DNA of 55,076 nucleotides from Oscillospiraceae bacterium. Lineage in GTDB: Bacteria; Bacillota; Clostridia; Oscillospirales; Acutalibacteraceae. Positions 6,933 through 15,280 of this stretch are shown piece by piece (positions within the stretch are counted from its first letter, which is position 1; every line of letters starts with the position of its first letter). The position numbers and the translations under genes were made by a program. The notes under the pieces are model-generated. The model saw only the letters and a list, made by a program, of their open reading frames with translations. It was not told the DNA's origin and ran no database searches. The DNA lies in contig JAISUW010000036.1 of the NCBI GenBank assembly GCA_031271865.1, positions 1-55,076 on the forward strand. The letters are read 5' to 3'.

Positions 6933-7862
6933 TTACAAATTTTGCTGCGAAAGTGCCCGGAATGCTTCGCGGAAGCAAGCGGCGGCGTAGGTTTTGTCCA
7001 TCGCCGTTATCACTTGCAGCGGTGCTCCTTTCGGGTCTTCGCTCAAGGCTCCGAAGTTGTCGGCTATGGTGCGCTTTACTTCCGTCGTACACGCAGCCGG
7101 ATTATGCAGATACAGCAGCGTACAGGCATCGTGGATGATGGCGCCCTCCTCGCCGTGCGCGCGGGCGGCGGCGAGGTTGCCGAAAAGTATTCTGCCCAGC
7201 AAAGCGTACGGCGTCTGCGGCACCGTCTCCAAGCCGGCGAGCGTATGCCCGACGATGTCCTCCAATTCCGCTTCCGACAGGGCGATGCTGTGCGTTAAAT
7301 CCAAAGGCGCCAATGTGAGAGGCAAGCCCGCCGCCAATACCTCCCGGACGGCAAGCCCATCCATATAGAAATTGTACTCCGTGCCGTGCGGCATATTGAA
7401 TACATTATAGCCGCCGCCCATGGTGACGACTTGCGCAATATAGGCTCCCACGTCCGGGAAGCGGCGCAGCATTGCTGCTAGATTTGTCAGCGGGGCGAAT
7501 GTGACATAAGTGACTGGTGCGTTCTCTGCGATTATGTCATAGAGCGCTTTGTATACATCCTCGGGTTGGGACGGCAACTCTGCCGGCGGCAGCACAACAC
7601 CGCACAGACCATTGCCGCCGTGGTAGTCCGTGGCGGTGAAAGCGCCGCAAAACGGAGCATTGCTCCCATGCAGCATTGCTGCATCGATATGCAGCAATGC
7701 TGCCAAGTCACAAGCATTCCGAAAAGCCGTATCCCCCTGCACGTTGCCGTAGGAGGATACGATGGCGCATATATCCATTTTACAGAGCGAAGCGGCAAGG
7801 GCAAGGGCGATTGCGTCATCCGTTCCGGGATCCGTATCTATGACCAGGCGCAGCGGCGTCAT
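6933..7862 (-). CDS. Nucleoside hydrolase (IunH/RihA-like)
   Basis: This 309-residue enzyme should cleave the N-glycosidic bond of nucleosides to free base and ribose for purine or pyrimidine salvage. It starts with the calcium-binding motif DTDPGTDDA (residues 9-17), followed by SSYGNV, LTNLA (the family's PLTNLA block), VTMGGG and the late Asp motif in IHDACTLLYL. The ATG at 7862 is one base after the stop of the tyrosine-kinase gene and its GGAGGAG lies inside that gene, so translation is probably coupled. The specificity (purine or pyrimidine) cannot be read. Codons 54-64 are made of a near-perfect palindrome (7670-7703), which encodes LLHIDAAMLHG where the family is variable. Confidence 0.9.
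   Translation of the reverse strand: MTPLRLVIDTDPGTDDAIALALAASLCKMDICAIVSSYGNVQGDTAFRNACDLAALLHIDAAMLHGSNAPFCGAFTATDYHGGNGLCGVVLPPAELPSQPEDVYKALYDIIAENAPVTYVTFAPLTNLAAMLRRFPDVGAYIAQVVTMGGGYNVFNMPHGTEYNFYMDGLAVREVLAAGLPLTLAPLDLTHSIALSEAELEDIVGHTLAGLETVPQTPYALLGRILFGNLAAARAHGEEGAIIHDACTLLYLHNPAACTTEVKRTIADNFGALSEDPKGAPLQVITAMDKTYAAACFREAFRALSQQNL
7670..7703. repeat. 34-bp inverted repeat within the nucleoside hydrolase gene
   Basis: GCAGCATTGCTGCAT (7670-7684) pairs perfectly with ATGCAGCAATGCTGC (7689-7703) around CGAT. A smaller hairpin, GGAGC ATT GCTCC, lies just to the left at 7654-7666. Confidence 0.85.
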
Positions 7863-7863
7863 C

Positions 7864-9516
7864 CTAAAACTCCTCCGGGTTGGCGGGGTCATACTCACGG
7901 ACATCCGACTCTTCTTTATCTGTGCGTAGATAGCTGCGGCTGCTCTCGCCATAGGCTCCATGACCGTAGCCATAGGAGAAGCCGCCGTTATACTTACGGA
8001 CGCGGCGGCCTTGGCCGTAGTACGAGCGCCCGAGGACTTTCCCGTCGGCAGCCGCCATGGTAAGAACAGAGCCGACAAACTTCGCGCCGACACGAGAAAG
8101 CTCATCCATGGTATCCGTGACCTGCGCAATCCGCGCATAGTCGTAGCGGATAGCGTAGATAATTCCGTCCGTGAACGGCGTAACGGCAAGGCAATCCGCC
8201 ACGACACGGGCAGGGGGAGTATCCAGTAAAACGTAATCAAAGCTCTCGCGGGCGCGTTCAATCACGCGCCGCATCGCAGCGGAACCGAGCAACTCCGTTG
8301 CGTTATCCGTCGCGCCGCCGGACGGCATGACAAAGAAACGCATCTGCTTGACATACTTTACGCCGCTCTCATACTCCGCAGCACCTTTCAGGATGGGGAT
8401 TAAACCGATGCCCTCCGGTGCCTCCAAGCCCATCCCCGCCATCACGGCCGATTTGCGCAAATCGCAGTCTATCAGTAGGACATTATTGCCTTTCTGCGCC
8501 AGGGCACAGGCGATGTTAATCGCTAAGGTCGTCTTCCCTTCGGCTTCAAAGGTGGATGTGAAAGCAAACACCTTCCCCTCCCAATCGGCGGCGGTGTTCT
8601 CAATCTTGGTACGGATGGCTTTTATGTTCTCTATGAAGTCAAAACTGACATTGCGTTTGTCCAGTATACACTGCACACGGCCGGAATCGTCCTTTTTGCT
8701 GCCGCGGCGCGTGTTCTGCCAGGGAATCATGCCGAGGAGGCGTTCCGCCGTACGTTTACGCACTTCGGTAGCGGAGCGCAGGGTGTTCTTTGTCAAATCC
8801 AGCAAAACGAGCAAAGCTACAATCATTCCGCCGCCGACAACCGCACCGAAGAGTGTCATTTTCTTCACGTTCGGACCGTATCCGACACCCGCCGCAGGGT
8901 TCGGGCGGCGAATCATCTCTATGCCAATCGTGGATTCAAAGCGCGTGAGGTACTCCGGATAAATCCGTATAACCGCATCCAATACTTCATTGCACAGCGT
9001 GGGGTCGCTATCATAGACGGATACTTGGAATATCGCCGCCACGCCGGTGCCGGCTATGCGTACGCTGTTGCGTATACGATCCGGTCCGTACTTGTTTCCG
9101 AGGTAAGTGTCTATCCTGTCAATCACGCTGTCGGAGTGTAAAAGTGCCATATTCCGGTTTTCGTCTGCGGAGGTGTAAAAGACGCGGGTGGGGTAGCTGA
9201 CAATGACTTCGTCGTCCGTGCCGGCATTGCGCACCTCTTTTACATACATGATGCGTGTGAGGGCAAATGTCGCTTGGGCAGAGTAGTTCGTTCCTTGGTT
9301 CACTTTGGAATAGTAATACAATGCCCCGGCAAACGTAGCGGCGGAAAGGAGAATCGCCCACGAAAACCGCAGCAGCGTGCGCAGGATACGTCCGATGTCC
9401 AACTCAAACGGCAACGCCAAGCCCTGCCCGCCGGTGGACACAGCCGCATAACCGCCGTTGTAAGATTCTTGCTGCACTGTACAAACCTTCAATCTTTGTT
9501 CGTAATCGCCTCGCAC
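7864..9516 (-). CDS. BY-kinase: polysaccharide co-polymerase fused to CpsD-like tyrosine kinase
   Basis: The 550-residue protein combines a Wzz-like chain-length domain with two membrane helices (about residues 51-70 and 221-241) and a cytoplasmic P-loop tyrosine kinase. The kinase has Walker A as TSTFEAEGKTT (320-330), Walker A' as LLIDCDLRKS (347-356) and Walker B as YVLLDTPP. The usual Pro-Gly of the loop is replaced by Glu-Ala, but the catalytic Lys 328 is kept. The C-terminus carries a tyrosine cluster (about 500-535) typical of autophosphorylation sites. It should regulate capsule or exopolysaccharide export with the phosphatase upstream. The start is uncertain: GTG at 9516 is the longest option, and a GTG at 9477 has a better-placed GAAGG site. 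No polysaccharide synthesis genes are in the window. Confidence 0.88.
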   Translation of the reverse strand: MRGDYEQRLKVCTVQQESYNGGYAAVSTGGQGLALPFELDIGRILRTLLRFSWAILLSAATFAGALYYYSKVNQGTNYSAQATFALTRIMYVKEVRNAGTDDEVIVSYPTRVFYTSADENRNMALLHSDSVIDRIDTYLGNKYGPDRIRNSVRIAGTGVAAIFQVSVYDSDPTLCNEVLDAVIRIYPEYLTRFESTIGIEMIRRPNPAAGVGYGPNVKKMTLFGAVVGGGMIVALLVLLDLTKNTLRSATEVRKRTAERLLGMIPWQNTRRGSKKDDSGRVQCILDKRNVSFDFIENIKAIRTKIENTAADWEGKVFAFTSTFEAEGKTTLAINIACALAQKGNNVLLIDCDLRKSAVMAGMGLEAPEGIGLIPILKGAAEYESGVKYVKQMRFFVMPSGGATDNATELLGSAAMRRVIERARESFDYVLLDTPPARVVADCLAVTPFTDGIIYAIRYDYARIAQVTDTMDELSRVGAKFVGSVLTMAAADGKVLGRSYYGQGRRVRKYNGGFSYGYGHGAYGESSRSYLRTDKEESDVREYDPANPEEF

Positions 9517-9540
9517 GATAAGCGTGCGCAGGAAGGGTAC

Positions 9541-10284
9541 TTATAGGAAAACCGCCTGCCTTGCGGGGAGGGACTTGTCCGACAGTACGCATTGGGGCGC
9601 TGTGTCCGTCATGAATTCGTACTGCTTGCGGGAAATACCGGCTTGACGCAGCACCTCATAAGAGGCTATCGTCAGGCGGCGCTCGCGGGCGCCATGGCCA
9701 TCGGAGCTGAGGAACTGCGCCATGTTCGCTCTGCAAAGCGCCGCGGCAAAGCGGCATTCCTCCTTGGTGCCGAACCCGGCAAGTGTTTGCGCCGTCACTT
9801 GGAAGTACACACCTTGATCCGCCAGTTCGTTAACGATGTTCGTGTCGCGATGGAAGAGGGTGTAGCGTTCCGGGTGGGCGAAGACGGGACGGTAACCCCT
9901 TTCGCGAGCAGAATCCGCAATTCCCATCACCTGCAGAGCAGTAAGGCGGCGAAACGGGAGCTCCAAGAGCAGGTAGCGGCTGCCTCCAAGCGCTGCGGCG
10001 CGCAAAGCAGGGGCGTAGGCGAAATCCTCGTCCGGCCGCACCTCGGCGCCGGGGTATACCTGCAGCGGTATCTCTGCCTCGCGCAAAGCCGAGCGAAGTG
10101 CCTCAACGGCGGCATCCCGTTCGCGGTAAAAACTGCCGGGGTCGGACGGCGTAAAAAAATGCGGGGTGGCTGCAACCGCCGTGATGCCGCAGGCTACAGC
10201 ATCCGCCGCCATGCGGACGGCTTCTCGGAGAGAAGCGGCGCCATCGTCCATTCCGGGGAGTATGTGGGTATGTATATCAACCAT
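9541..10284 (-). CDS. CpsB/YwqE-type tyrosine-protein phosphatase (PHP domain)
   Basis: This 247-residue metal-dependent phosphatase of the PHP superfamily should remove phosphate from the tyrosine cluster of the neighbouring BY-kinase. The N-terminal metal motif is VDIHTHILPGMDDG (His 5 and His 7), followed by AATPHF, the Glu-containing PGAEVR block, LELPF, FAHPERY and the final SSDGHG, all family positions for the trinuclear metal site. The ATG at 10284 follows GGGAGGA. A promoter at 10339-10367 drives it, and the kinase begins 24 bp downstream, giving a phosphatase-kinase-nucleoside hydrolase operon. The pairing supports the assignment of both partners. Confidence 0.92.
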   Translation of the reverse strand: MVDIHTHILPGMDDGAASLREAVRMAADAVACGITAVAATPHFFTPSDPGSFYRERDAAVEALRSALREAEIPLQVYPGAEVRPDEDFAYAPALRAAALGGSRYLLLELPFRRLTALQVMGIADSARERGYRPVFAHPERYTLFHRDTNIVNELADQGVYFQVTAQTLAGFGTKEECRFAAALCRANMAQFLSSDGHGARERRLTIASYEVLRQAGISRKQYEFMTDTAPQCVLSDKSLPARQAVFL

Positions 10285-10338
10285 CCCATTCCTCCCTGCT
10301 TTGACTCCATCCTATCTGTACAGAGTTTGACACCTACT

Positions 10339-10367
10339 ATTATAATACATCTTGTAGGAAATTGCAA
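10339..10367 (-). promoter_or_regulatory. Promoter of the phosphatase-kinase-nucleoside hydrolase operon
   Basis: On the minus strand TTGCAA, 17 bp and TATAAT lie 55 bases upstream of the phosphatase ATG. Confidence 0.8.
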
Positions 10368-10540
10368 GAGATAATTTGTCAATTTTCGAAAGAATTCGCC
10401 TTTTTTTGCGGGATTCGTCTCGCCCATTGTGCATTATCACAATAGACAGCGGTGATTTCTATTGAACAATCGTCACTTTGACGAACATTCCTGTATCCCG
10501 GTGGGTTTCACAGCAGCCTCCTCCCTTTTTCAGCGCATAC

Positions 10541-10569
10541 TTGACAATCGGGGGGAAACAGCGTATAAT
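10541..10569 (+). promoter_or_regulatory. Consensus promoter of the exonuclease gene
   Basis: TTGACA, 17 bp and TATAAT on the plus strand, all consensus, lie 72 bases upstream of the exonuclease ATG. Confidence 0.85.
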
Positions 10570-10641
10570 AGTAGACAATACGAAATGTACTCGTGCCGTG
10601 CGCCGTTCTGCGGCCTCCGCGTAGCAAGGTGAAGCAAAGCA

Positions 10642-11520
10642 ATGGAATTCATCCTCCTGGACTTAGAGTGGAACAGCACCTATGCGCCGCCGATTCAGCG
10701 GTATTTCAATGAAATCATTGAGATAGGAGCCGTCCGCTTGGACAGCAGCCTGACGGAATCGGGCAGTTATACCAGTCTGGTGCGCTCCCGCTACCAATCC
10801 CAAGTGTGCAGTTATGTCACGGATTTGACCAATATCAGCCAAGAGGACCTGCGGCGGGAGGGCATTCCCTACCGCACGGCGCTCTATGGCTTCCGGGACT
10901 GGATGGCAAAAGGTGCCGCACCGGCGGAGCGCGTGGTGCTCTCTTGGGGCGACGGGGACCTGCGCACCTTCTGGCAAAACAATATTGTTCTGTTGGGCGG
11001 GGAGAATATGCTCTACCTCGGGAACTATGCCGACTTGCAGGCCTATGTGCGGCATCGCTGCAAACTCCCCACAACGCAACAGACGGGTCTGCGTGCCGCC
11101 GCGGAACTGCTCGGCATTTCCGTAGAGGAACATGAGATTCACCGTGCGGTGACAGACTCCCGCTTGGCGGCAGAAGTCCTGCGGCGCGTCTATTCGGAAG
11201 AGGACTTCGCCGACTTCGTGAAACCCGTCACACCGGATTTTTTCCGCCGTATGTCCTTTAAGCCGCGGTATATCTCCCGGCGGGCGGATGCGGAACACCT
11301 GAGCAGTCCGGGCAATCCGCTCATCAACGGCACCCAGCTTTACTGTATCTGCCCGCATTGCAGAATCCCCGCCCGCCCGCTGTATGAATGGTACTTCGGG
11401 GGGCGCTCATTCAATACCGTTTGCTGCTGTACGCGCTGCGGCAGGGAATACAAAGCGCAAGTCACTTTCAAGCGCCTGTTTGACCATATAGAGATTAAGC
11501 ACCAAGCCAAAGAACTCTGA
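10642..11520 (+). CDS. DEDDh-family 3'-5' exonuclease with C-terminal zinc ribbon
   Basis: The 292-residue protein opens with the exonuclease I motif LLDLEWN (Asp 7, Glu 9), continues with EIIEIGAVRL, has the second acidic residue in SWGDGDLRTF and ends the nuclease domain with HRAVTDSRLAAEVL, which supplies the DEDDh His and last Asp. About 100 C-terminal residues follow, carrying CPHC and CTRC pairs in the spacing of a zinc ribbon, which is unusual for plain KapD or RNase T-type enzymes and suggests nucleic-acid or protein targeting. The likely activity is removal of nucleotides from RNA or DNA 3' ends. It is a single gene with its own promoter, convergent with the gene ending at 11533. Confidence 0.8.
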   Translation: MEFILLDLEWNSTYAPPIQRYFNEIIEIGAVRLDSSLTESGSYTSLVRSRYQSQVCSYVTDLTNISQEDLRREGIPYRTALYGFRDWMAKGAAPAERVVLSWGDGDLRTFWQNNIVLLGGENMLYLGNYADLQAYVRHRCKLPTTQQTGLRAAAELLGISVEEHEIHRAVTDSRLAAEVLRRVYSEEDFADFVKPVTPDFFRRMSFKPRYISRRADAEHLSSPGNPLINGTQLYCICPHCRIPARPLYEWYFGGRSFNTVCCCTRCGREYKAQVTFKRLFDHIEIKHQAKEL

Positions 11521-11532
11521 GGCGGGGCAGCT

Positions 11533-12435
11533 TTACGCCGCCAGCTTGTACGCCTTCGGGCGCAATGCCTGCATCTCTGCTTCGGTAATAGAAAAGCTCT
11601 GCAAGGGAAAGTTTTTGCGGAGCATCTGCCACGTAATCAAGTCCTGCGCATTCTGCGCATGGACCGCGCCTATCTTTTCCGTAACAAACTTCTCCGCCGC
11701 GTCAAACATGGAGAGGTAGAAAGGCAAATCCAGCATGGCGAGCAACTCTTTCGCCGTCCGTTGCGCAAAATTCAGCTCCGGGAACCGGCTGCGCAGGGTC
11801 GGCGGCGCAAGCGTGAAATCCGCCGAAACCGCAGCGGCGTGTGCAGATGGTTCTTCGGTTGCGCGGATATGCAAGCGGTAAGCAGAGGCGGGGAGGGCGG
11901 CCGTGCCGCAGACAGCGGAGATATACCGCCGCCGGCCGGCCGGCATGGCATTCACGAAAGCATCGGAAAGCAAACTCTCCGCCAAGCGCGTCCTGTCAGC
12001 CGGCACCAAAGCGACGACTTGAGAGACGGCATCTAACGTGCATAAGCACACACCTGTGCGCAGGCGCCGCAGAAAAACGCCGTCCTCCCCGATCTGTTGC
12101 TGCAAGCGGGGGTGCTCCTGAAAAAGCGCGGCGGCATCCAAGTGCGGGGCGTGCCCTTTCCCCTGCCCCATGTCTGCAACACGGACGGTAGCTTGCCAGC
12201 CCTCTGCGGCGGCTCGCTGCATTCGAAGAAAGACGTAGTAGCTGTCCCGCAACGGAAAAAGTGCCAAGGCCCAAGCATTGGGATTGTCTGCGCAGGCCTC
12301 TTGGATTTCTATCCTGCGATAGTCCAACTCCCGCAAAGCGGAGGCATCCTCCTCAAAGAGGTTGCGCAGGCGTTCGCTGTCATAGAGATTCCTTTTTTCG
12401 GGCAGCGGTGCCGCCTCGGAAAAAGCTGCATGCAT
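11533..12435 (-). CDS. Uncharacterised protein
   Basis: A 300-residue soluble protein of unknown family. I chose the ATG at 12435 because GGGAG lies 8 bases upstream; an in-frame ATG seven codons earlier lacks a site. The sequence is alpha-helical with beta segments, has no signal peptide or membrane span, and shows no catalytic signature that I recognise. It contains the charged N-terminal stretch EKRNLYDSERLRNLFEED, an aromatic YYVFLRMQR segment and a C-terminal helix region that ends ALRPKAYKLAA. It lies 122 bp downstream of the membrane protein gene (12558-13967) on the same strand and could share its transcript. No function is proposed. Confidence 0.55.
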   Translation of the reverse strand: MHAAFSEAAPLPEKRNLYDSERLRNLFEEDASALRELDYRRIEIQEACADNPNAWALALFPLRDSYYVFLRMQRAAAEGWQATVRVADMGQGKGHAPHLDAAALFQEHPRLQQQIGEDGVFLRRLRTGVCLCTLDAVSQVVALVPADRTRLAESLLSDAFVNAMPAGRRRYISAVCGTAALPASAYRLHIRATEEPSAHAAAVSADFTLAPPTLRSRFPELNFAQRTAKELLAMLDLPFYLSMFDAAEKFVTEKIGAVHAQNAQDLITWQMLRKNFPLQSFSITEAEMQALRPKAYKLAA

Positions 12436-12557
12436 AGTCTGTCTCCCTTCACACATTTGTAGCGTATATCGCTGCCTGCTTTTGCTTCACACTGTTCATT
12501 CCCGCCGGCATTGCCGCGCCTCTGCCTGCCCCATTCGTTATATCGCCGGCACCCGCA

Positions 12558-13967
12558 TTACTCCAACGTAATGGTGCCTTGCGCCTGCAGTATATAACCG
12601 CCTTCAACGACTTCCACCGGGGCTCCCTCTATGCCCGTGATGATTTCGCTCTTGGAGCCTTTGCGCTCCAGTTTGAAGCACTGCTCCAGAAGCTGCGCCG
12701 TCCAGCGGCGGGCATCCAGGAAGCGGGGGTAGAAAGAGGGATTCACCCAGAGCTTGCCGTTCCACACAATATAGGGGCCGGGCTTTTGTTCCGCAAAGCG
12801 GGGAGTGCCGCCGCCCTGCACTTCTTCATAATTCGTGGGGGCAACCGTCACACCCTCCGCCTCCATGCGCTTGCGGTCCTCGCTGCTTCCTTTGAGAGCG
12901 GCGAGCGCTATGACGGCATCGGCAGAAGGGACGGCGGCGGCGGCAGGCGCGGCTGCCGCCGCGGTAAACACCCCGCCGGCAGCAACAGGTGCAATCCCCT
13001 GCGGCTCCGGCTTGGCTTCTTCCACAGGCGGCGTTTCCTCTTCGGCATCCTCCTCTTCGTCCTGCGCATTTTTATGCAGAGTAAAGAACCAGAACAGGAT
13101 CAGCCCCAAGACCAAACCTGCAATAATTCCGATGATGATACCGGCAGTGAAGTTCTTACTCCCGATGGCAATCGGTTCGTCGGCATCGGCGGCAGCACCA
13201 GCAGAGGAAACGTCGGTTTGGGTCGTTTTGACATCCCCAGGGACTACGGTGGACTCCTTGTTGGCGGTTGTGATCACCACCTGCCCGTTGGCGTTTCGCG
13301 AAACGCCTGTAGCGAGCGCCGTGGTACTCACAGCGGCAACCGTCGGCGCTGCCGAATCGGAAGGCGCAGTGCCTTTTATCACCGTGGAGGGATTGTATGC
13401 CGAACCCTCCGCCGTGGCATTCGTCGCCTCCGGCGGCGCCGTTGTTGCCGGTGCGGTGGTCGGCGGCGTTTTCTTTGTGAGCGTTATCGCGTCATTGGGG
13501 TCGTATAGTGTGAAGTTGATCGTTCCCTTGGGTGCGGTGACGGAAATCGGAATCTTTACCGCACCGGAGCCGTCGGACTTGGTTGCCGTGACGGACTTCA
13601 GGTCGGCATGCAGCGTGACCGTGATCTTATCGGTGCGGGTATAGCCTGTGAGTGCCGCTTTCTGCTGCTTGATTAGGTTCTTGCGGTTGGCATCGGCATA
13701 CACACGCGTTTCGAGCGTAAACGTATTGTTGCTGCGGATGATATTGATCCACAAATTGAAGTCGCCCGTCGAACGGTAAAACCACTGCGGCTTGTCGGAA
13801 GAACTGCCGAACCAAGTGGAAAGCTTAAAGGACATCACGATGTCCTGATCCAACCGGCCGCCGGATACGGTAACCGAGCTTTTCGTGTAGGGACCTGCCG
13901 CGAACGCCGTCACACACAAACCGGCGCAAAGGAGAACCGTAACCAAGAACAAAAGTACCTTTTTCAA
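12558..13967 (-). CDS. Secreted/membrane protein with beta-rich ectodomain and one transmembrane segment
   Basis: The 469-residue protein starts at a TTG (13967) that follows GGAGGT by 7 bases. It has a clear signal peptide (KKVLLFLVTVLL to AFA-A, cleavage near 22/23). An extracellular domain of about 140 residues containing LWINII and YTRTDKITVTL is followed by a Thr/Pro/Ala-rich linker (about 165-250). A transmembrane helix (about 274-296) follows, then an acidic Glu/Asp patch and a cytoplasmic-side tail of about 170 residues with an Ala-rich segment and a folded end (YPRFLDARRWTAQLLEQCFKL). The layout suggests a cell-surface receptor or adhesin with an inner tail. No family is recognised. 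Its promoter is at 14136-14164. An 18-bp palindrome (13290-13307) lies inside the linker coding sequence. Confidence 0.65.
   Translation of the reverse strand: MKKVLLFLVTVLLCAGLCVTAFAAGPYTKSSVTVSGGRLDQDIVMSFKLSTWFGSSSDKPQWFYRSTGDFNLWINIIRSNNTFTLETRVYADANRKNLIKQQKAALTGYTRTDKITVTLHADLKSVTATKSDGSGAVKIPISVTAPKGTINFTLYDPNDAITLTKKTPPTTAPATTAPPEATNATAEGSAYNPSTVIKGTAPSDSAAPTVAAVSTTALATGVSRNANGQVVITTANKESTVVPGDVKTTQTDVSSAGAAADADEPIAIGSKNFTAGIIIGIIAGLVLGLILFWFFTLHKNAQDEEEDAEEETPPVEEAKPEPQGIAPVAAGGVFTAAAAAPAAAAVPSADAVIALAALKGSSEDRKRMEAEGVTVAPTNYEEVQGGGTPRFAEQKPGPYIVWNGKLWVNPSFYPRFLDARRWTAQLLEQCFKLERKGSKSEIITGIEGAPVEVVEGGYILQAQGTITLE
13290..13307. repeat. 18-bp palindrome GGCGTTTCGCGAAACGCC (in coding sequence)
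   Basis: A perfect palindrome centred on TTCGCGAA, lying within the linker of the membrane protein gene. The same plan (GG-N3-TTCGCGAA-N3-CC) recurs at 31827-31844 and 54922-54939. Confidence 0.7.
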
Positions 13968-14135
13968 TGCCTGCACCTCCGCGAGTTTTAGTCGAATGAA
14001 TAAAAAGAAAAATATACACCCTGTCCCGCAGGGTTGGCGGCAGTCTGCTCCCCCGCCGCCGTCCAAAAGCGTTGTTGCCATGCACGACCTTTTTTTCGCG
14101 TTCCCGATTTTTCAACGACAAAAACGCTTTGAATT

Positions 14136-14164
14136 ATTTTAGCAGATATTTCCGAAAAATGCAA
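14136..14164 (-). promoter_or_regulatory. Promoter of the signal-peptide membrane protein gene
   Basis: On the minus strand TTGCAT, 17 bp and TAAAAT, about 170 bases upstream of the TTG start. Confidence 0.65.
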
Positions 14165-14367
14165 TAGCCAAATAGAAAATTGTAGTTTTTTTTCTAAACG
14201 CCGCTCTCCCGCCGCCGGAAAGGGGAAAACCTTGCCGGATTGCCGGCGCAGGAAAGCTTGAAAGAAAACTTGCAGAGCTTTTCTGTATATTCTGATTCAG
14301 AAAATTATAGTTTTCCCTCACCTTTCGTATGGTGAAGTGGAAAGCAAAATCCCCTAAATATAGCGAG

Positions 14368-14702
14368 TTATGCACTTTATTCACAGACTTTTCCACAAGA
14401 CCTTGGCGGCACGTGACAATTATGCACGCAAACATTTCCTGACTAAGCGGGTGCATAGCCGTGAATATGTGACATTTTTCTACAATTTCGGCGTAAGTTT
14501 CCTGCAAGTCGTTCTGATTTAGCTTGCGAAAATGCGCGGGCACCCCTACGGCGCCCGCAAAAAAAGTTTTCCGAAAGTTATTCCTGCCGAGGCAGGCTTT
14601 TTTTCGGCAAATCGTAACATTTTTCGAAGCAGGAACAGGAAAGGTTCGTGATTTTGTAACCGAAAACCGAAGATATGCCCGCTTTCCACAGAGTTATCCA
14701 CA
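14368..14702 (+). promoter_or_regulatory. Two clusters of DnaA-box-like 9-mers
   Basis: Cluster 1: TTATGCACT (14368), TTATTCACA (14377, full match to TTATNCACA) and TTTTCCACA (14389), with TTATGCACG at 14420. Cluster 2: CTTTCCACA (14682) and TTATCCACA (14694, the classical perfect box). All lie on the plus strand, and neighbouring boxes are 9 or 12 bp apart. They fall in the AT-rich non-coding block upstream of the ylxM promoter. Confidence 0.6.
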
Positions 14703-14733
14703 GAGATGGGGAAAGGTTTGCAGAAAAAAAGTC

Positions 14734-14762
14734 TTGACAAACGGTTCTGTATCGGTTATAAT
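14734..14762 (+). promoter_or_regulatory. Consensus promoter of the ylxM-ffh operon
   Basis: TTGACA, 17 bp and TATAAT on the plus strand, ending about 125 bases before the ylxM start. A perfect DnaA box lies 32 bp upstream of the -35 box. Confidence 0.88.
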
Positions 14763-14887
14763 AACAAAGGCAAAAGCGTAAAGCAAACGCCTTGTCAAGC
14801 GTGATCGTATAAAGCGAACAAATCCGCAGATTTGAAAAAGCCTTTCGACAGAAAACTTCAAGTATATATAATAGGGAGGCATAAAGA

Positions 14888-15250
14888 TTGGCAAAAGATT
14901 TGTCCGTGGGCATGCTCCTCGACTTTTACGGAGAGCTCCTCACCGAAAAACAGCGTTCATTTTTGGAGTACTTTTACAATGAGGACCTGACCCAATCGGA
15001 GATTGCGCAGAATGAAGGCATCACCCGGCAAGGGGTGCGCGATGCCATCAACCGCGCGGAGAACGCCCTGCGCGACATGGAGAGCAAGCTTCGCCTGGCA
15101 GCGCGCTTCACGGAGATGCAGGAGGGCTTGGGCGAAATTATTGAAGCCGCCGCTCGCATTCGGGAAGAGAACCTGCGCGGCGCGATGTCGCGGGTCATCA
15201 ACCAAGAGGCCGCCAAAATCGGCGCCGTAGCGGAAACGCTCCTGAAGTAA
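14888..15250 (+). CDS. ylxM: YlxM-family DNA-binding protein, SRP operon
   Basis: A 120-residue helix-turn-helix protein resembling sigma factor region 4: LTEKQRSFLEYFYNEDLTQSEIAQNEGITRQGVRDAINRAE contains the recognition helix (residues 19-59). YlxM (p13) is nearly always encoded just before ffh in Gram-positive bacteria and is thought to bind or modulate the signal recognition particle. Translation starts at a TTG at 14888 preceded by GGGAGGC seven bases upstream; no ATG is available without losing the conserved helix. The C-terminal half is helical and charged. It is the first gene after the promoter at 14734 and is followed 30 bp later by ffh. Confidence 0.9.
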   Translation: MAKDLSVGMLLDFYGELLTEKQRSFLEYFYNEDLTQSEIAQNEGITRQGVRDAINRAENALRDMESKLRLAARFTEMQEGLGEIIEAAARIREENLRGAMSRVINQEAAKIGAVAETLLK

Positions 15251-15280
15251 GGATACTTTTGCAGAACAGAGGGAAGAGCA

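Larger units (their letters stand above)
10285..10641. other. Intergenic region with divergent promoters
   Basis: This 357-bp AT-rich gap separates divergent genes. It holds the cpsB-type promoter (10339-10367) and the exonuclease promoter (10541-10569). I see no open reading frame, RNA gene or palindromic operator in the 170 bp between them. Confidence 0.7.
13968..14887. other. 920-bp non-coding block between divergent transcription units
   Basis: This AT-rich region lies between the membrane protein gene (minus) and ylxM (plus). It contains a promoter for each side (14136-14164 and 14734-14762), a GC hairpin with a CCCCTACGGC core (14536-14558), a CCTG/CAGG hairpin followed by seven T (14583-14604), and two clusters of DnaA-box-like sequences (14368-14428 and 14682-14702). 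A 134-codon frame on the minus strand (14139-14543) has no protein-like features and is not annotated. No RNA gene was recognised, although the T-tailed hairpin could end a small RNA. Confidence 0.6.

Noticed and set aside
14139-14543. 134-codon frame on the minus strand in the AT-rich intergenic block
   Set aside because: No ribosome site at its start, composition follows the AT-rich non-coding DNA, no protein-like motif, and it is overlapped by the DnaA-box cluster and the promoter of the downstream gene.
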